A DNA stretch of 64,000 nt from Streptomyces sp. HUAS CB01 (GCF_030406905.1 NZ_CP129137.1:868001-932000); one strand, 5' to 3'; positions 23,545-32,868 are shown, numbered from the stretch's first letter. Program-made: numbers and translations. The notes: generated by a model from the letters alone, not told the origin.

Positions 23545-26306
23545 ACCGGGGCGGTCTCGTCGCGCTGACGGGGCAGCGCGGGCGGCAGACGTTCCAGCAG
23601 TACCCGGCGCTCCCCGGCGAACGCCGGGTCGGCCTGGTAGTCGGAGTGTCCGAGGACGGGCTCCGGCAGGGGGTGGGTGTCCGTGCGCCCGTACACCACG
23701 GGGTCCCTGAGTGCTTCCCGGTCGACCGCGGGCTTGCCGTCCTCGGCGGGGAGCCGGACCGGCCCTCCGATCGGGTCGGTGTGCCGCCACAGATTCCGCC
23801 AGCAGTGCAGCTCCCGGTGCAGACCGCGCAGCTGCGCGGCACCGAAGTAGGCGGGGAACCAGCGCCCGTACAGCCGCTCCAGCGGTGAGCCGTAGGTGAG
23901 CAGGGCGACGCGACGGCGGGTGGCCGAGGGGAGCTGCCAGACCGCGGCGGCGGCCAGCACACTGCCCTGCGAGTGGCCGGAGATCACGAGCCGTCCGCCG
24001 GTGGTCGACGTCCAGGACGCCATGCGCCAGGTGAGGTCGGGAACGGCCCGTTCGGCGTAGCAGGGCGGTGCGAACGGGTGGGCGGCACGTGGCCAGAACG
24101 TGCCGACGTCCCACAGGATGCCGATGGTGCGGCGGGCGGAGGCGTCCCGGTAGGCGCGCCGGCCCCAGGTGACGAAGAGGATGAAGCCCAGTCCGATCAG
24201 CCAGGAGCCGAGGGCCTGCGCGACGTCGGCCGCCGCCTCGACGACCGGATGGGCCCGGTCGAAGGCTTCGCCCGGTACCTCAGCGCTCAGCCACGCCCCC
24301 GCGACCGCACCCGCACCGAGCAGCAGTGTCGCGATGCACACGATGCCGAGGACGGCGGGCGCGGCGTCGGTGAGACCCGCCCGGGCGCGGGTGCCCGCGA
24401 TCCGGCGGGTGCGCACCTCGTCGGGCTGCTCGTCCGGATAGTCCTGCTCGACACGGTCCCCGAGGGCCCGCGCGGTCCGCCAGGTCCGTACGCCGAGGAC
24501 GCACAGCGGCACCAGGAGCAGGAGCAGCAGTACGGGGATGACGGACGCCTGCCAGCTGAGCAGCACCGGCGGACCCGGAATCGCGCCTTCCCCCTCCCCG
24601 GGGGTGCCCGACCCGTCGAGCCAGTCGGCGACCCGCTGGGCGAGACCGCCGGTCATCACTCCCCCGAGGGCGCAGGCGAGAAGGGCGACCGCGGGACCGC
24701 CCAGGCCCCGCATGACCGTACGGCCGTGCCGGGCACGGCGGTGCAGCAGATGCGCGGCGACGGCGAGCACGACGACGAGCGCCCCCTGGGCGAGGGTGAT
24801 CACCCGGAAGGCGACATCGCCGGGGAGCGTGCCCTGGGAGGCCCAGCCGGGACGGGACCAGGACGCGTACACCGTCGCGACGGCGAGCAGGGCGAGGGAG
24901 GCACACGGCAGCCATCTGACGACGGCGCGGTCGATGCGGTTGTCGAGGACCTTCTCACTGCGTCCGCGCCGGAGGACGACGGCGACGGCGAAGACCCCGG
25001 CGAGCACCAGTACCGCCTCGAGGACCCAGCCGATGATCTCCAGTGCGCGCACGTCGGCGCTCCGGTCGTGGCGCGCGGCGGCGCCCGTCACGGCGGCCGC
25101 GATGGCCAGGAACCCGGCGGCGGTGTGCGCCGCGCGGAGCCGGGCGACCAGCCGGCGGCCGTACCAGAACCCGGGCCGCCCGAGCGCGGGCCGGACGGTG
25201 CTGCCGGTGGGGACGGGGCCGTCGCCGGACGCGGGGCCGGCGGGGCTGTCATCGGAGGCCGGGCCGACGCGGTCGTCGTCGTCAGCGGGCGCGACGGGAC
25301 TTCCGTGGTGCGCGGGGCCGGCAGGGCTGTCGCCGGACGCGGAACCGGCGGGGGTGCCGGTGCCCTCGGGACCGGCGGGCGTGCCGCTGTGCCCGGAAGC
25401 GGCGGGACCGCCGTCGTACGCGCCGGTGGGACCGTGACCGGGCCCGGAGACGACCGGCCCGGCGACGAGGGGGGGTCCGCCGGGGGCCGGGGCCTCGGAG
25501 TCCTCGATCCGCGCGGGAGCGGTGCTCCCGGCCGGCGTGGGCAGGGTGGTGACGTTCGGCGGGCGCTGGGCCTCGTACGCACTCCAGGTGCGGTTGGACA
25601 GGTACCAGAGCAGCCCCACCAGTGCGGCCGGCAGCAGGGCGGCCAGGGAGAGCCGGCGACCGGGCTGCGACCACCAGCCGTCGTTCGCGGCGGAGAGGAA
25701 GCCGATCCAGGAGCTGTCCCCGGAGCAGCGGGCCGACCCCGCGCACTGCCAGGCCGTCAGGTCGAGGGCGACCTCGCAGGCGGCCGCGGTGAGGAGCACC
25801 GTCAGGCTGAGGGCGATGAGCCGCACGAGCGTTCCGTAGAGCCGTAAGGTCCGCGGCCTGCCCGTGGTCGCGGGCCGCATCCAGTGGGCCAGGTTGACGA
25901 CCATGAACGGCAGGAGGAGCAGCCACAGCGCCCGGGCCCCGTTGCCCGAGGTGAGGTTGGACCAGCAGTACGCCTCGGGGATCGGTTCGTCCCGGTCCCG
26001 GTCGCGGTCGGGCTCGCGGCCCGGGCGGTGCTCGGCGTCGGCGTCGTCGGTGCGCCGGTACACGGCGGCGGTCGCGTCGCCGGTGATCCGGACCGTACGG
26101 GGGTCACCCAGCATGTCCTGCGGAGTGGCTCCGCCGACGCCGTGGACCAGCAGCTCCAGTGCGGCTCCGCCGCGCCGCGGCACGGGGTCCGGTGTGGCAG
26201 GGGACACTTCTGCGGCTCGCTCTCTGCCGACGGGATCACGGCGGTGGAAGGATCTGCGGCGCGCCCAGAATCCCGGATCACGGCGCGCCGCCGCATGCTC
26301 CTCCAC
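23514..26306 (-). CDS. Large multi-pass membrane protein with alpha/beta-hydrolase (lipase-like) motifs
   Basis: About 930 aa. Near the N-terminus is VHGVGGATPQDMLGDP, a lipase-like oxyanion region. Several membrane helices follow, then a hydrophilic repeat-rich insert of about 100 residues (Ala/Gly/Pro/Asp/Ser, units like SPAGPASGD) encoded around 25200-25500, then more helices. The C-terminal soluble part carries the nucleophile elbow ISGHSQGSVLAAA. So the hydrolase fold appears to be split around a membrane block. The GTG at 26306 has GGGAGA four bases upstream; a longer frame to 26375 would overlap the divergent regulator. Substrate unknown, possibly lipid or cell-wall ester. Confidence 0.75.
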   Translation of the reverse strand: MEEHAAARRDPGFWARRRSFHRRDPVGRERAAEVSPATPDPVPRRGGAALELLVHGVGGATPQDMLGDPRTVRITGDATAAVYRRTDDADAEHRPGREPDRDRDRDEPIPEAYCWSNLTSGNGARALWLLLLPFMVVNLAHWMRPATTGRPRTLRLYGTLVRLIALSLTVLLTAAACEVALDLTAWQCAGSARCSGDSSWIGFLSAANDGWWSQPGRRLSLAALLPAALVGLLWYLSNRTWSAYEAQRPPNVTTLPTPAGSTAPARIEDSEAPAPGGPPLVAGPVVSGPGHGPTGAYDGGPAASGHSGTPAGPEGTGTPAGSASGDSPAGPAHHGSPVAPADDDDRVGPASDDSPAGPASGDGPVPTGSTVRPALGRPGFWYGRRLVARLRAAHTAAGFLAIAAAVTGAAARHDRSADVRALEIIGWVLEAVLVLAGVFAVAVVLRRGRSEKVLDNRIDRAVVRWLPCASLALLAVATVYASWSRPGWASQGTLPGDVAFRVITLAQGALVVVLAVAAHLLHRRARHGRTVMRGLGGPAVALLACALGGVMTGGLAQRVADWLDGSGTPGEGEGAIPGPPVLLSWQASVIPVLLLLLLVPLCVLGVRTWRTARALGDRVEQDYPDEQPDEVRTRRIAGTRARAGLTDAAPAVLGIVCIATLLLGAGAVAGAWLSAEVPGEAFDRAHPVVEAAADVAQALGSWLIGLGFILFVTWGRRAYRDASARRTIGILWDVGTFWPRAAHPFAPPCYAERAVPDLTWRMASWTSTTGGRLVISGHSQGSVLAAAAVWQLPSATRRRVALLTYGSPLERLYGRWFPAYFGAAQLRGLHRELHCWRNLWRHTDPIGGPVRLPAEDGKPAVDREALRDPVVYGRTDTHPLPEPVLGHSDYQADPAFAGERRVLLERLPPALPRQRDETAPVHGSSGRSSG

Positions 26307-26432
26307 GTAATCTCCCCGCCCCCGGGGCGAAGCCACCGTGGGAGGATGAGAATCCTCGGTGAACAGCGGCGACACGACGACAACGCGTCAGACAGCGCAC
26401 CCGGCAACGAAACGGAAGGACCGGCCACGGCG

Positions 26433-27314
26433 GTGAGCGACAATCAGAACCTCCTCGCGGAGCAGCGTCGTGCTCTGATCCTCGACGAGGTACGGCGACG
26501 CGGCGGTGTACGGGTCAACGAACTGACCCGCCGGCTGAACGTTTCCGACATGACCGTGCGCCGCGACCTGGACGCGCTCGCCCGGCAGGGCGTCCTGGAG
26601 AAGGTGCACGGCGGCGCCGTGCCGGTCGCGGAGGCGAGTACGCACGAGCCCGGTTTCGAGGCCAAGTCGTCGCTGGAACTGACGGCCAAGGAGGACATCG
26701 CCCGTGCCGCGGCGGCGATGGTCGCCCCGGGCAGCGCCGTCGCCCTGTCGGGCGGTACGACGACGTTCGCGCTGGCGCACCACCTCCTCGACGTGGCCGA
26801 TCTGACGGTGGTGACCAATTCGGTGCGGGTCGCCGACGTGTTCCACACGGCGCAACGGTCGGGTGGGGCGTCGGGACGGCGTCCGGGTGCCCCGACGGTG
26901 GTCCTCACGGGCGGGGTACGCACTCCGTCGGACTCGCTCGTGGGCCCGGTCGCCGACCAGGCGATCCGCTCCCTCCACTTCGACGTGCTGTTCCTGGGGG
27001 TGCACGGCATCTCCGTGGAGGCGGGGCTCTCGACGCCCAATCTGGCGGAGGCCGAGACCAATCGGCGGCTGGTGCGCTCGGCCCGCCGGGTCGTGGTCGT
27101 GGCTGACCACACCAAGTGGGGCACGGTCGGGCTGAGTTCGTTCGCCCGGCTGGACGAGGTGGACACGCTCGTGACGGACTCGGGGCTGCCGGACGGGGCG
27201 CGCGCGGAGATCGCCGAGCACCTGCCGAACCTCGTGGTCGCCGGAGAGCTCGCCGAAACGGCCGAGCCGTCGGAGCCCGACGAGCCGACCGAGCTCGACG
27301 AGCCGTCGCCATGA
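26433..27314 (+). CDS. DeoR/GlpR-family transcriptional regulator
   Basis: About 293 aa. An N-terminal winged helix-turn-helix (RRALILDEVRRRGGVRVNEL, NVSDMTVRRDLDALARQG, EKVHGGAV) is followed by the DeoR sensor domain (GSAVALSGGTTTFALAHHL, VVTNSVRVADV, VVLTGGVRTPSDSLVGP, DVLFLGVHGIS). Such repressors usually respond to phosphorylated sugars. I placed the start at the GTG giving VSDNQNLLAEQ; an ATG at 26346 would add 29 residues of no clear character. The stop overlaps the start of the next gene (ATGA), so the two are coupled. Glu/Pro-rich tail. Confidence 0.9.
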   Translation: MSDNQNLLAEQRRALILDEVRRRGGVRVNELTRRLNVSDMTVRRDLDALARQGVLEKVHGGAVPVAEASTHEPGFEAKSSLELTAKEDIARAAAAMVAPGSAVALSGGTTTFALAHHLLDVADLTVVTNSVRVADVFHTAQRSGGASGRRPGAPTVVLTGGVRTPSDSLVGPVADQAIRSLHFDVLFLGVHGISVEAGLSTPNLAEAETNRRLVRSARRVVVVADHTKWGTVGLSSFARLDEVDTLVTDSGLPDGARAEIAEHLPNLVVAGELAETAEPSEPDEPTELDEPSP

Positions 27315-27763
27315 CCGTCTTCCGGGTGGTGCGGACGACGCCGCTGCCCGCCGGGGAGGCATGGCGTCGGCTCACGGACTGGCCGGCCCATGCCGCGCAG
27401 GTGCCCCTGACCCGAATCTCCGTGGTGACGGACGGCCCGAGCGGCGAGGGCACGCTCTTCGTCGCCCGCACGGGTGTGGGCCCGGCCCACTTCGACGACC
27501 CGATGGAGATCGTGCGCTGGGAGCCGCCGGCGGCCGGGCGTCCCGGGCGCTGCCGGCTGGAGAAGCGCGGCCGGATCGTGCTGGGCTGGGCCGAGATCGA
27601 GGTACGGGACTCCCCGGCCGGGTCGGTGGTGACCTGGACGGAGGATCTGCGGGTACGCGGGCTGCCCGGTGCGGCAGCACCGGTTCTGGCACGGGCCGGC
27701 CGGCGGGTCTTCGGCCGCGCGGTGGACGGCCTGCTGCGCCGGGGTCCGGAGGCGCGGGCGTAG
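27311..27763 (+). CDS. SRPBCC-family protein
   Basis: A 150-aa START/polyketide-cyclase-like fold protein: N-terminal strand VFRVVRTTPLPAGEAWRRLTDWPAHAAQVPL and a long C-terminal helix. Such domains bind hydrophobic ligands. The ATG overlaps the stop of the DeoR-type gene (ATGA), so it is translated from the same message. A second SRPBCC gene follows 194 bases downstream. Ligand unknown. Confidence 0.82.
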   Translation: MTVFRVVRTTPLPAGEAWRRLTDWPAHAAQVPLTRISVVTDGPSGEGTLFVARTGVGPAHFDDPMEIVRWEPPAAGRPGRCRLEKRGRIVLGWAEIEVRDSPAGSVVTWTEDLRVRGLPGAAAPVLARAGRRVFGRAVDGLLRRGPEARA

Positions 27764-27957
27764 TGTCCGTCTGACGGGTTGCCAGTTATCGTGTGCGGGC
27801 CCTCGTCCGACCGCGCCCGCTCCTGTCCGACCGCACGCCCGCTCCTGTCCGGCCGACCGCCGGCCATGGCCGACCCCGGCGTCCCGCCCCGGTTCCTGGT
27901 CGCCCGGTCCGCCCATCCCTCGTCCGCCCCTGCCCTGCTGCCCCGGAGGTACGGTTC

Positions 27958-28437
27958 ATGGCTCATCGACTCAGGCCCGTGGAGCTGGACTTCATCGAGT
28001 CGGCACCGGTCCGGCTCGTGTTCACGGCCGAGGTACGGGCCGATCCCGCCGCCGTGTACCGCGCGCTCGCGGAGGACGTGGAGGGCTGGCCCGGCTGGTT
28101 CACGGCCATCACGTCCGCCCGGCCCACCCGGAACGGCGGCGGCCGGGAGGTCCGGCTGCGCGGCGGTACGCGCTTCCGGGAGACGATCATGAGCACGGAG
28201 CCGGGTGAACGCTATGCGTACCGGATCGACGAGACCAACGCCCCGGGCATACGGGCGATGCTGGAGGAGTGGCGGCTGATGCCCGCGGGCTCCGGGACCC
28301 GGGTGCGGTGGACGATGGCGGTCGACGGCACCGCTCCGCTGCGCCTGCTGATGCGGCTCGCGCAACCAGGAGTGGGCCGCGCCTTCCGCGACGCCGTGCG
28401 CAATCTGGACCGCCGGCTCACCTCGACGGCGGCGTAG
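27958..28437 (+). CDS. SRPBCC-family protein (polyketide cyclase/dehydrase-like)
   Basis: A 159-aa protein beginning MAHRLRPVELDFIESAP with GGAGG eight bases upstream. The helix-grip pattern is clear: LVFTAEVRADPAAVYRALAED, WPGWFTAITSARPT, TRFRETIMSTEPGERYAYRI, EEWRLMPAGSGTRVRWTMAV and a C-terminal helix. It probably binds a hydrophobic small molecule. Pairing with the preceding SRPBCC gene suggests a related role or an old duplication, although the two share only the fold. Confidence 0.85.
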   Translation: MAHRLRPVELDFIESAPVRLVFTAEVRADPAAVYRALAEDVEGWPGWFTAITSARPTRNGGGREVRLRGGTRFRETIMSTEPGERYAYRIDETNAPGIRAMLEEWRLMPAGSGTRVRWTMAVDGTAPLRLLMRLAQPGVGRAFRDAVRNLDRRLTSTAA

Positions 28438-28509
28438 CCGCCTTCCGCCCGGTCCCTGTGGCGCGTCGGCAGTGGGTGCGGTGTCTACGGCGTGGCGCGC
28501 CGGCCCTCC

Positions 28510-28530
28510 GCGGGCCGGTGGCCGGCCCGC
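28510..28530. terminator. Bidirectional terminator hairpin
   Basis: A 9-bp GC stem (28510-28518 with 28522-28530) and TGG loop between the convergent SRPBCC and cysteine-synthase-like genes. Confidence 0.5.
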
Positions 28531-28628
28531 CCTCCGTCGACCGACGCCGCTCGGCAGGCCCCCGTCGGGCGGGCCCGGTTCGGCAGGGCCCGGCCCCTCG
28601 CGCCGGCCGGCCGCTCAGCCGCTCGGCT

Positions 28629-28660
28629 GGTCAGCAGGTCAGCAGGTCAGCAGGTCAGCA
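28629..28660. repeat. Four copies of 8-bp GGTCAGCA
   Basis: A perfect 8-bp tandem repeat that spans the stop codon (28655-28657) of the convergent PLP-enzyme gene. Slippage here would change the C-terminus of the protein by a few residues. Confidence 0.9.
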
Positions 28661-29770
28661 GGGCCAGACTCCCGTGTCCAGGAACGCCTCGATGGCCCCG
28701 GTGTACGGGGCGATGTCGAGCCCCTGCCCCGCCAGCCAGTCGTCGGAGTAGTACTTGTCCAGGTAGCGGTCGCCCGGGTCGCAGATCAGGGTCACGACGC
28801 TCCCCTGCTCCCCCGCCTCCACCATCTCGGCGACGATCTTCAGCGCGCTCCACAGTCCCGTTCCGGTGGAGCCGCCCGCCTTGCGGCCGATGGCGTTCTC
28901 CAGGGCCCGTACGGCCGCGACGGTCGCCGCGTCGGGCACCTTCATCATCCGGTCGACGGCCCCGGGCACGAAGCTCGGCTCCATACGGGGCCGCCCGATG
29001 CCCTCGATGCGGGAGCCGCAGTCGCTCGTGGCCAGCGCGTCGCCCCGGGTCCAGCCGTCGAAGAAGCAGGAGTTCTCGGGGTCGGGGACGCAGATCCTGG
29101 TGTCGTACTGCATGTAGTGGACGTACCGGGCGATGGTCGCCGAGGTGCCGCCCGTACCGGCGGTGGCCACGATCCACGCCGGCTCGGGGAAGCGCTCCAA
29201 CTTCAGCTGCTGGTAGATCGATTCGGCGATGTTGTTGTTGCCGCGCCAGTCGGTGGCCCGCTCGGCGTAGGTGAACTGGTCCATGTAGTGCCCGCCCGTG
29301 CGGGCGGCGAGCGTCGCGGACTCCTCGTACATCTTCCGGGAGTCGTCCACGAAGTGACACCGACCGCCGTGGAATTCGATGAGACGGCACTTCTCCGCGC
29401 TGGTGGTGCGCGGCATCACGGCGATGAAGGGAACGCCGATGAGTTTCGCGAAGTACGCCTCGGAGACGGCGGTCGAACCGCTGGAGGCCTCGATGACCGG
29501 CTTGCCCGGCCGGATCCAGCCGTTGCACAGCCCGTAGAGGAACAGCGAACGCGCCAGCCGGTGCTTGAGGCTGCCGGTCGGATGGGTGGACTCGTCCTTG
29601 AGGTAGAGGTCGATGCCCCAAGCCTCGGGCAGCGGGAAGCGCAGCAGATGCGTGTCCGCCGAGCGGTTGGCGTCGGCCTGGACCTTCCGTACGGCCTCTT
29701 TGAGCCATGCCCGGTATTCGGGATCGCTGCGGTCCACATCGACGGTGGTCATCGCCTCGTAGGTGGTCAT
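28655..29770 (-). CDS. Cds1-like PLP-dependent cysteine synthase family enzyme
   Basis: A 371-aa fold-type II PLP enzyme. K69 in [12 protein letters not shown] is the probable Schiff-base lysine, [13 protein letters not shown] is the substrate loop and [13 protein letters not shown] binds the PLP phosphate. The long insertions ([24 protein letters not shown] and a [13 protein letters not shown] segment) match mycobacterial Cds1 (Rv3684), described as an L-cysteine desulfhydrase giving pyruvate, ammonia and H2S. It is unlike the SbnA-type enzyme at 4738. The start ([13 protein letters not shown]) has GAGGAGCGGGGCGC upstream. Probably monocistronic. Confidence 0.85.
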   Translation of the reverse strand: MTTYEAMTTVDVDRSDPEYRAWLKEAVRKVQADANRSADTHLLRFPLPEAWGIDLYLKDESTHPTGSLKHRLARSLFLYGLCNGWIRPGKPVIEASSGSTAVSEAYFAKLIGVPFIAVMPRTTSAEKCRLIEFHGGRCHFVDDSRKMYEESATLAARTGGHYMDQFTYAERATDWRGNNNIAESIYQQLKLERFPEPAWIVATAGTGGTSATIARYVHYMQYDTRICVPDPENSCFFDGWTRGDALATSDCGSRIEGIGRPRMEPSFVPGAVDRMMKVPDAATVAAVRALENAIGRKAGGSTGTGLWSALKIVAEMVEAGEQGSVVTLICDPGDRYLDKYYSDDWLAGQGLDIAPYTGAIEAFLDTGVWPC

Positions 29771-29952
29771 GCGCCCCGCTCCTCACTCTCAGACCGACGC
29801 TCCCCACTGCCCACAATAAGCCCCTCACCTGCACAAACGTTGACTTTGGGGTTCCATAGGGGTTGCTTGTGGAAGCGGCGGGGACGCGCTCTGGTGCCCG
29901 TGCGGATGCCTGTGCAGACTGAGGTGCAGGAGCGGGCGTGAAGGGGGCGGCC

Positions 29953-30318
29953 ATGTCGGAGGCGGAGTTCACGGCGGCCATGCCGGAGCCGGACACCGTG
30001 CCGGAACCGGAGTTCAGCGCCACGGGCGTGCGGATCGAGCGGTGGCCCCGCTCGCTCACGACGGCCGGTCAGGTGCTGGTCGAGGGCGGCACACTCGCCC
30101 TGCTGACCAGTTACGGACGGGTCATCGACAGCGCGCCCGTGCAGGCGGTCCGGGTGGGCAGGCCCTGGTTCGCGGGGAGCGGCGACAGCGCGGTCGCGAC
30201 GGTCAACGGCACCCGCTACCGCCTGACACTGAACGGCGCCCGCCGGGGGCTCGACGACGGGGCACTGACGGGCCGCCTTCTGGAGGTGCTCCGCAAGGCC
30301 GGGGGCTCCCCCGGCTGA
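29953..30318 (+). CDS. Hypothetical protein
   Basis: A 121-aa soluble protein. The ATG has AAGGGGG about six bases upstream. After an acidic N-terminus the body is beta-rich (GVRIERWPRSLTTAGQVLVEGG, LALLTSYGRVIDSAPV, VATVNGTRYRLTLNG) and ends with a helix. Codon use is normal for the genome. I do not recognise the family; the fold could be a small PH-like or single-barrel domain. Confidence 0.7.
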   Translation: MSEAEFTAAMPEPDTVPEPEFSATGVRIERWPRSLTTAGQVLVEGGTLALLTSYGRVIDSAPVQAVRVGRPWFAGSGDSAVATVNGTRYRLTLNGARRGLDDGALTGRLLEVLRKAGGSPG

Positions 30319-30519
30319 TCCGCCGGACCGTCCCCCACCTGCGCCGTGTGTGCGCGGAGTTGCGCAGCAGTCACGCCGGGTTCACTCTTGACTCATCACT
30401 CAGGGTTCACCGGCGGTGACACTGTGACCCAGTCCCGCCGGCAACAGACAGCAGGCAGCAGCCCACTGCTGGATCCGATCCTTCGTCTTCTTCCGGACCT
30501 ATTTCGGGGAGTCGCAGCC

Positions 30520-31041
30520 GTGATCAGCGAGGCAAGCAGGCATTGCACGGTCGAGCTCCAGGCTCTTCCGTCGCGGATCGGTCAGGTCCGCAGAATCGTG
30601 TCGGCGCAATTGCGCTACTGGCAGCTCGATCGCTTGATCGACCAGGCGGCTCTCGGCGTGACGGAGCTCCTGACCAACGTCCACCGGCACGCACAGCCCG
30701 ACAAGCTGTGCACCGTGGAGATGGAGCTGCTCTTCGACCGGCTCACCGTTTCGGTGCACGACCACGACCCCCGGATACCGTTGCCCGGATCCGCGGGACC
30801 GCTCGAGACCACCGGCCGTGGACTCGCGCTGATCGAGGCCGTCAGCGAGAGCTGGGGGGTGCTGCCCAAGGGCGATGCGGGAAAGGTCGTCTGGTTCACG
30901 CTCCCCACGGCGCTCCCGGCACCGGCGGCACCCACGCCGTACGCGGTCACCGCGGTGTTCGGTGCGGCCACCACCCCCTTCCCCGTCGTCGAGGCCGAAC
31001 CGCGGGAGCGAACCCCGGTGCGAGCCGCCGTGGCGACCTGA
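30520..31041 (+). CDS. Anti-sigma-factor-type ATP-binding protein (HATPase, RsbW-like)
   Basis: About 173 aa. It contains a single histidine-kinase-like ATPase domain: N-box ALGVTELLTNVHRHA, G1-type DHDPRIPLPG and G2 TTGRGLALIEAVSESWGV. Streptomycetes have dozens of such RsbW/SpoIIAB-like proteins that may inhibit sigma factors or phosphorylate anti-anti-sigma proteins. The GTG giving VISEASRHCTVELQ was chosen because conservation appears to begin there; an upstream GTG at 30424 would add 32 residues. No sigma factor or antagonist gene is adjacent. Confidence 0.82.
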   Translation: MISEASRHCTVELQALPSRIGQVRRIVSAQLRYWQLDRLIDQAALGVTELLTNVHRHAQPDKLCTVEMELLFDRLTVSVHDHDPRIPLPGSAGPLETTGRGLALIEAVSESWGVLPKGDAGKVVWFTLPTALPAPAAPTPYAVTAVFGAATTPFPVVEAEPRERTPVRAAVAT

Positions 31042-31226
31042 CGCGACCGTCATCGACCCGCGACGACATCTCATCGGCCAACGGCCCGACCGGCCGTCCC
31101 GGACTCCGGGGCGGCCGGTCGGCGTGCGGGCGTCAGACCGGCCCGTCCTTCGCGGGCGGTCCGAACTGCTCGTCCAGCACCGACAACCGCCGCCAGTACT
31201 CCTCCTCGTCGATCTCCCCGGCGGCG

Positions 31227-31234
31227 AACCGCCG
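31227..31234. repeat. Target-site duplication, left copy
   Basis: AACCGCCG directly flanks the left end of the insertion sequence and recurs exactly at 32663-32670 on the right. Eight bases is a usual length for IS256-family duplications. Confidence 0.9.
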
Positions 31235-32662
31235 GGTCACGTCCGTTGGAGTGGTGTATCGACGGCCACTCGGCGATCTCGGTTTGAGGCTATGCGGTGA
31301 GTTCGGTGGGCAGGAGGGTGTCGTTGTTTTCTGACTCGATCGGGTGGAGTCGGGCCTTGGCCAGCAGGTCGCGGCCCATGTAGCGGCGGGCTTCGGTCCA
31401 CTCGTCGTTCTGCTCGGCCAGGACCGCCCCGACCAGCCGGATGACGGCTGTGCGGTCGGGGAAGATGCCGACCACGTCTGTGCGGCGGCGGATCTCCTTG
31501 TTCAGCCGCTCCTGCGGGTTGTTCGACCAGATCTGTCGCCAGATCTCACGCGGGAAGGCCGTGAAGGCCAGCAGGTCATGCTGGACAGCGTCCAAGTGGG
31601 CTGCGGCTTTCGGGAACTTGGCCTCCAGCGCGTCCAGGACGTGCCGCATCTGTGCTTGGACCGCGTCGGTGTCGGGCTGTTCGAAGACGGTCCGCAGCAG
31701 CGTGGCCACCCAGGGCTGGGCCGATTTCGGAACCTGGCTCAGCAAGTTCCTCGCATAGTGGGTGCGGCAGCGCTGCCACGACGCGCCGGGCAGAACGGCA
31801 CCGATGGCGTCGACGAGGCCGGCATGGGCGTCGGAGATGACGAGCTGGACGCCGGTTAGGCCGCGAGCGATGAGTGAGCGCAGGAAGGCGAGCCAGCCGG
31901 CGCCGTCTTCGGCGGTGGCGACGTCGATGCCGAGGATCTCGCGGTGTCCGTCGGCGTTGACGCCAACCGCGATCAGCGCGTGGACGTTGATGATGCGGCC
32001 GCCTTCCCGGACCTTCTGGGTCAGTGCGTCGACCCAGACGAACGCATACGGCCCGGCGTCCAGGGGCCGGTTGCGGAAGGCGGCGACCTGTTCGTCCAAG
32101 TGCTTGGCCATCGCGCTGACCTGGGACTTCGACAGCTGGGTGACACCGAGGGACTCGGCGAGCTTCTCGACCCGGCGGGTGGAGACGCCGAGCAGGTAGG
32201 CGGTGGCGACCACCGAGATCAGGGCCTGTTCGGCCCGGCGACGGCGTTCGAGCAGCCAGTGCGGGAAGTAACTGCCCTGCCGCAGCTTGGGGACGGCGAG
32301 CTCGACGGTCCCGGCGCGGGTGTCCCACTCGCGCGGGCGATAGCCGTTGCGATGGTTGACGCGTTCCTCGCTGACCTGCCCGTACTCCGCGTTGCAGAGG
32401 GCGTCGGCCTCCGCCGACATGAGCGCATCGGCGAACGTCTTCACCATCGCGCGCAGCAGATCGGGACTCGCCGAGGCGAGGTTGTCCTCGGCGAGGGCGT
32501 GCAGGGGCAGACTGTCTGGTGCGGTCATCGTGCTGATCTCCTTCGAGGCTTCGACACTTCGAAGATCAGCCGGTGGCCGTTCGTCTATGCGGGCGCCATC
32601 CCGATGCCGGAGCAAACCCCCGGATCAGGTCGAACCCGTACACCACTTCCCAGGACGCAACC
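31235..32662 (-). mobile_element. IS256-family insertion sequence, 1428 bp
   Basis: The outer ends form imperfect terminal inverted repeats: the left end reads GGTCACGTCCGTTGG then AGTGGTGTA, and the right end, reverse-complemented, reads GGTTGCGTCCTGGGA then AGTGGTGTA (18 of 24 positions identical). It is flanked by the identical 8-bp duplication AACCGCCG. It contains one gene, an intact transposase. The intact duplication and uneroded coding frame suggest a recent insertion. A second inner pair of similar sequences (ACGGCCAC near 31269 and 32573) is subterminal. Confidence 0.93.
31290..32528 (-). CDS. IS256-family (Mutator-like) transposase
   Basis: A 412-aa DDE transposase. The first acidic residue is in AFVWVDALTQKVREGG, the second in QLVISDAHAGLVDAI and the glutamate lies in NNPQERLNKEIRRRTDVVGIF, with the C/D(2)H-type RCRTHYARNLL between. 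Length is standard and the frame is unbroken, so the element may be active. The start at MTAPDSLPL is preferred to an in-frame start 29 codons upstream. Confidence 0.95.
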   Translation of the reverse strand: MTAPDSLPLHALAEDNLASASPDLLRAMVKTFADALMSAEADALCNAEYGQVSEERVNHRNGYRPREWDTRAGTVELAVPKLRQGSYFPHWLLERRRRAEQALISVVATAYLLGVSTRRVEKLAESLGVTQLSKSQVSAMAKHLDEQVAAFRNRPLDAGPYAFVWVDALTQKVREGGRIINVHALIAVGVNADGHREILGIDVATAEDGAGWLAFLRSLIARGLTGVQLVISDAHAGLVDAIGAVLPGASWQRCRTHYARNLLSQVPKSAQPWVATLLRTVFEQPDTDAVQAQMRHVLDALEAKFPKAAAHLDAVQHDLLAFTAFPREIWRQIWSNNPQERLNKEIRRRTDVVGIFPDRTAVIRLVGAVLAEQNDEWTEARRYMGRDLLAKARLHPIESENNDTLLPTELTA

Positions 32663-32670
32663 AACCGCCG
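32663..32670. repeat. Target-site duplication, right copy
   Basis: Second copy of AACCGCCG; see the left copy at 31227. It lies inside the reading frame of the interrupted SHOCT gene. Confidence 0.9.
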
Positions 32671-32868
32671 CCCGAGCACCGCGATCGGTGAGCGCTCGCC
32701 GTACGAGGGTCGCGAGGGGTGCGCGGCGTGCGCGTGCTGCCACGGCCCGGGACGACCTCGCAGGCCGGCGCGCCTCAGCAGCGTGATGCCGCCGAGGATC
32801 ACCGCCGCCCAGACGAGCGGGAAGAACAGGATCCACGGGGCGGGCCCGACGTGTGCGAGCGAGTTCAT

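Larger units (their letters stand above)
31133..32868 (-). pseudogene. SHOCT-domain membrane protein gene split by IS256-type element
   Basis: The 5' part (32868-32663) encodes MNSLAHVGPAPWILFFPLVW, one membrane helix and then GERSPIAVLGRR; the 3' part (31226-31133) encodes FAAGEIDEEEYWRRLSVLDEQ and a short tail, the classic SHOCT motif. Removing the element and one copy of the 8-bp target duplication gives exactly 300 bases, 99 codons plus stop, in frame. The ATG has GAGGAG about eight bases upstream. These small single-helix SHOCT proteins are common in Streptomyces and of unknown role. As it stands the product is truncated before SHOCT. Confidence 0.92.

Noticed and set aside
28655..29770. 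Second metallophore biosynthesis enzyme related to the gene at 4738
   Set aside because: Its insertions match Cds1-type cysteine desulfhydrases, it is 24 kb away and no Zur-like site precedes it.
31265..32585. Inner repeat ACGGCCAC as the ends of the insertion sequence
   Set aside because: The 8-bp duplication and frame restoration place the ends at 31235 and 32662; the inner repeat is subterminal.
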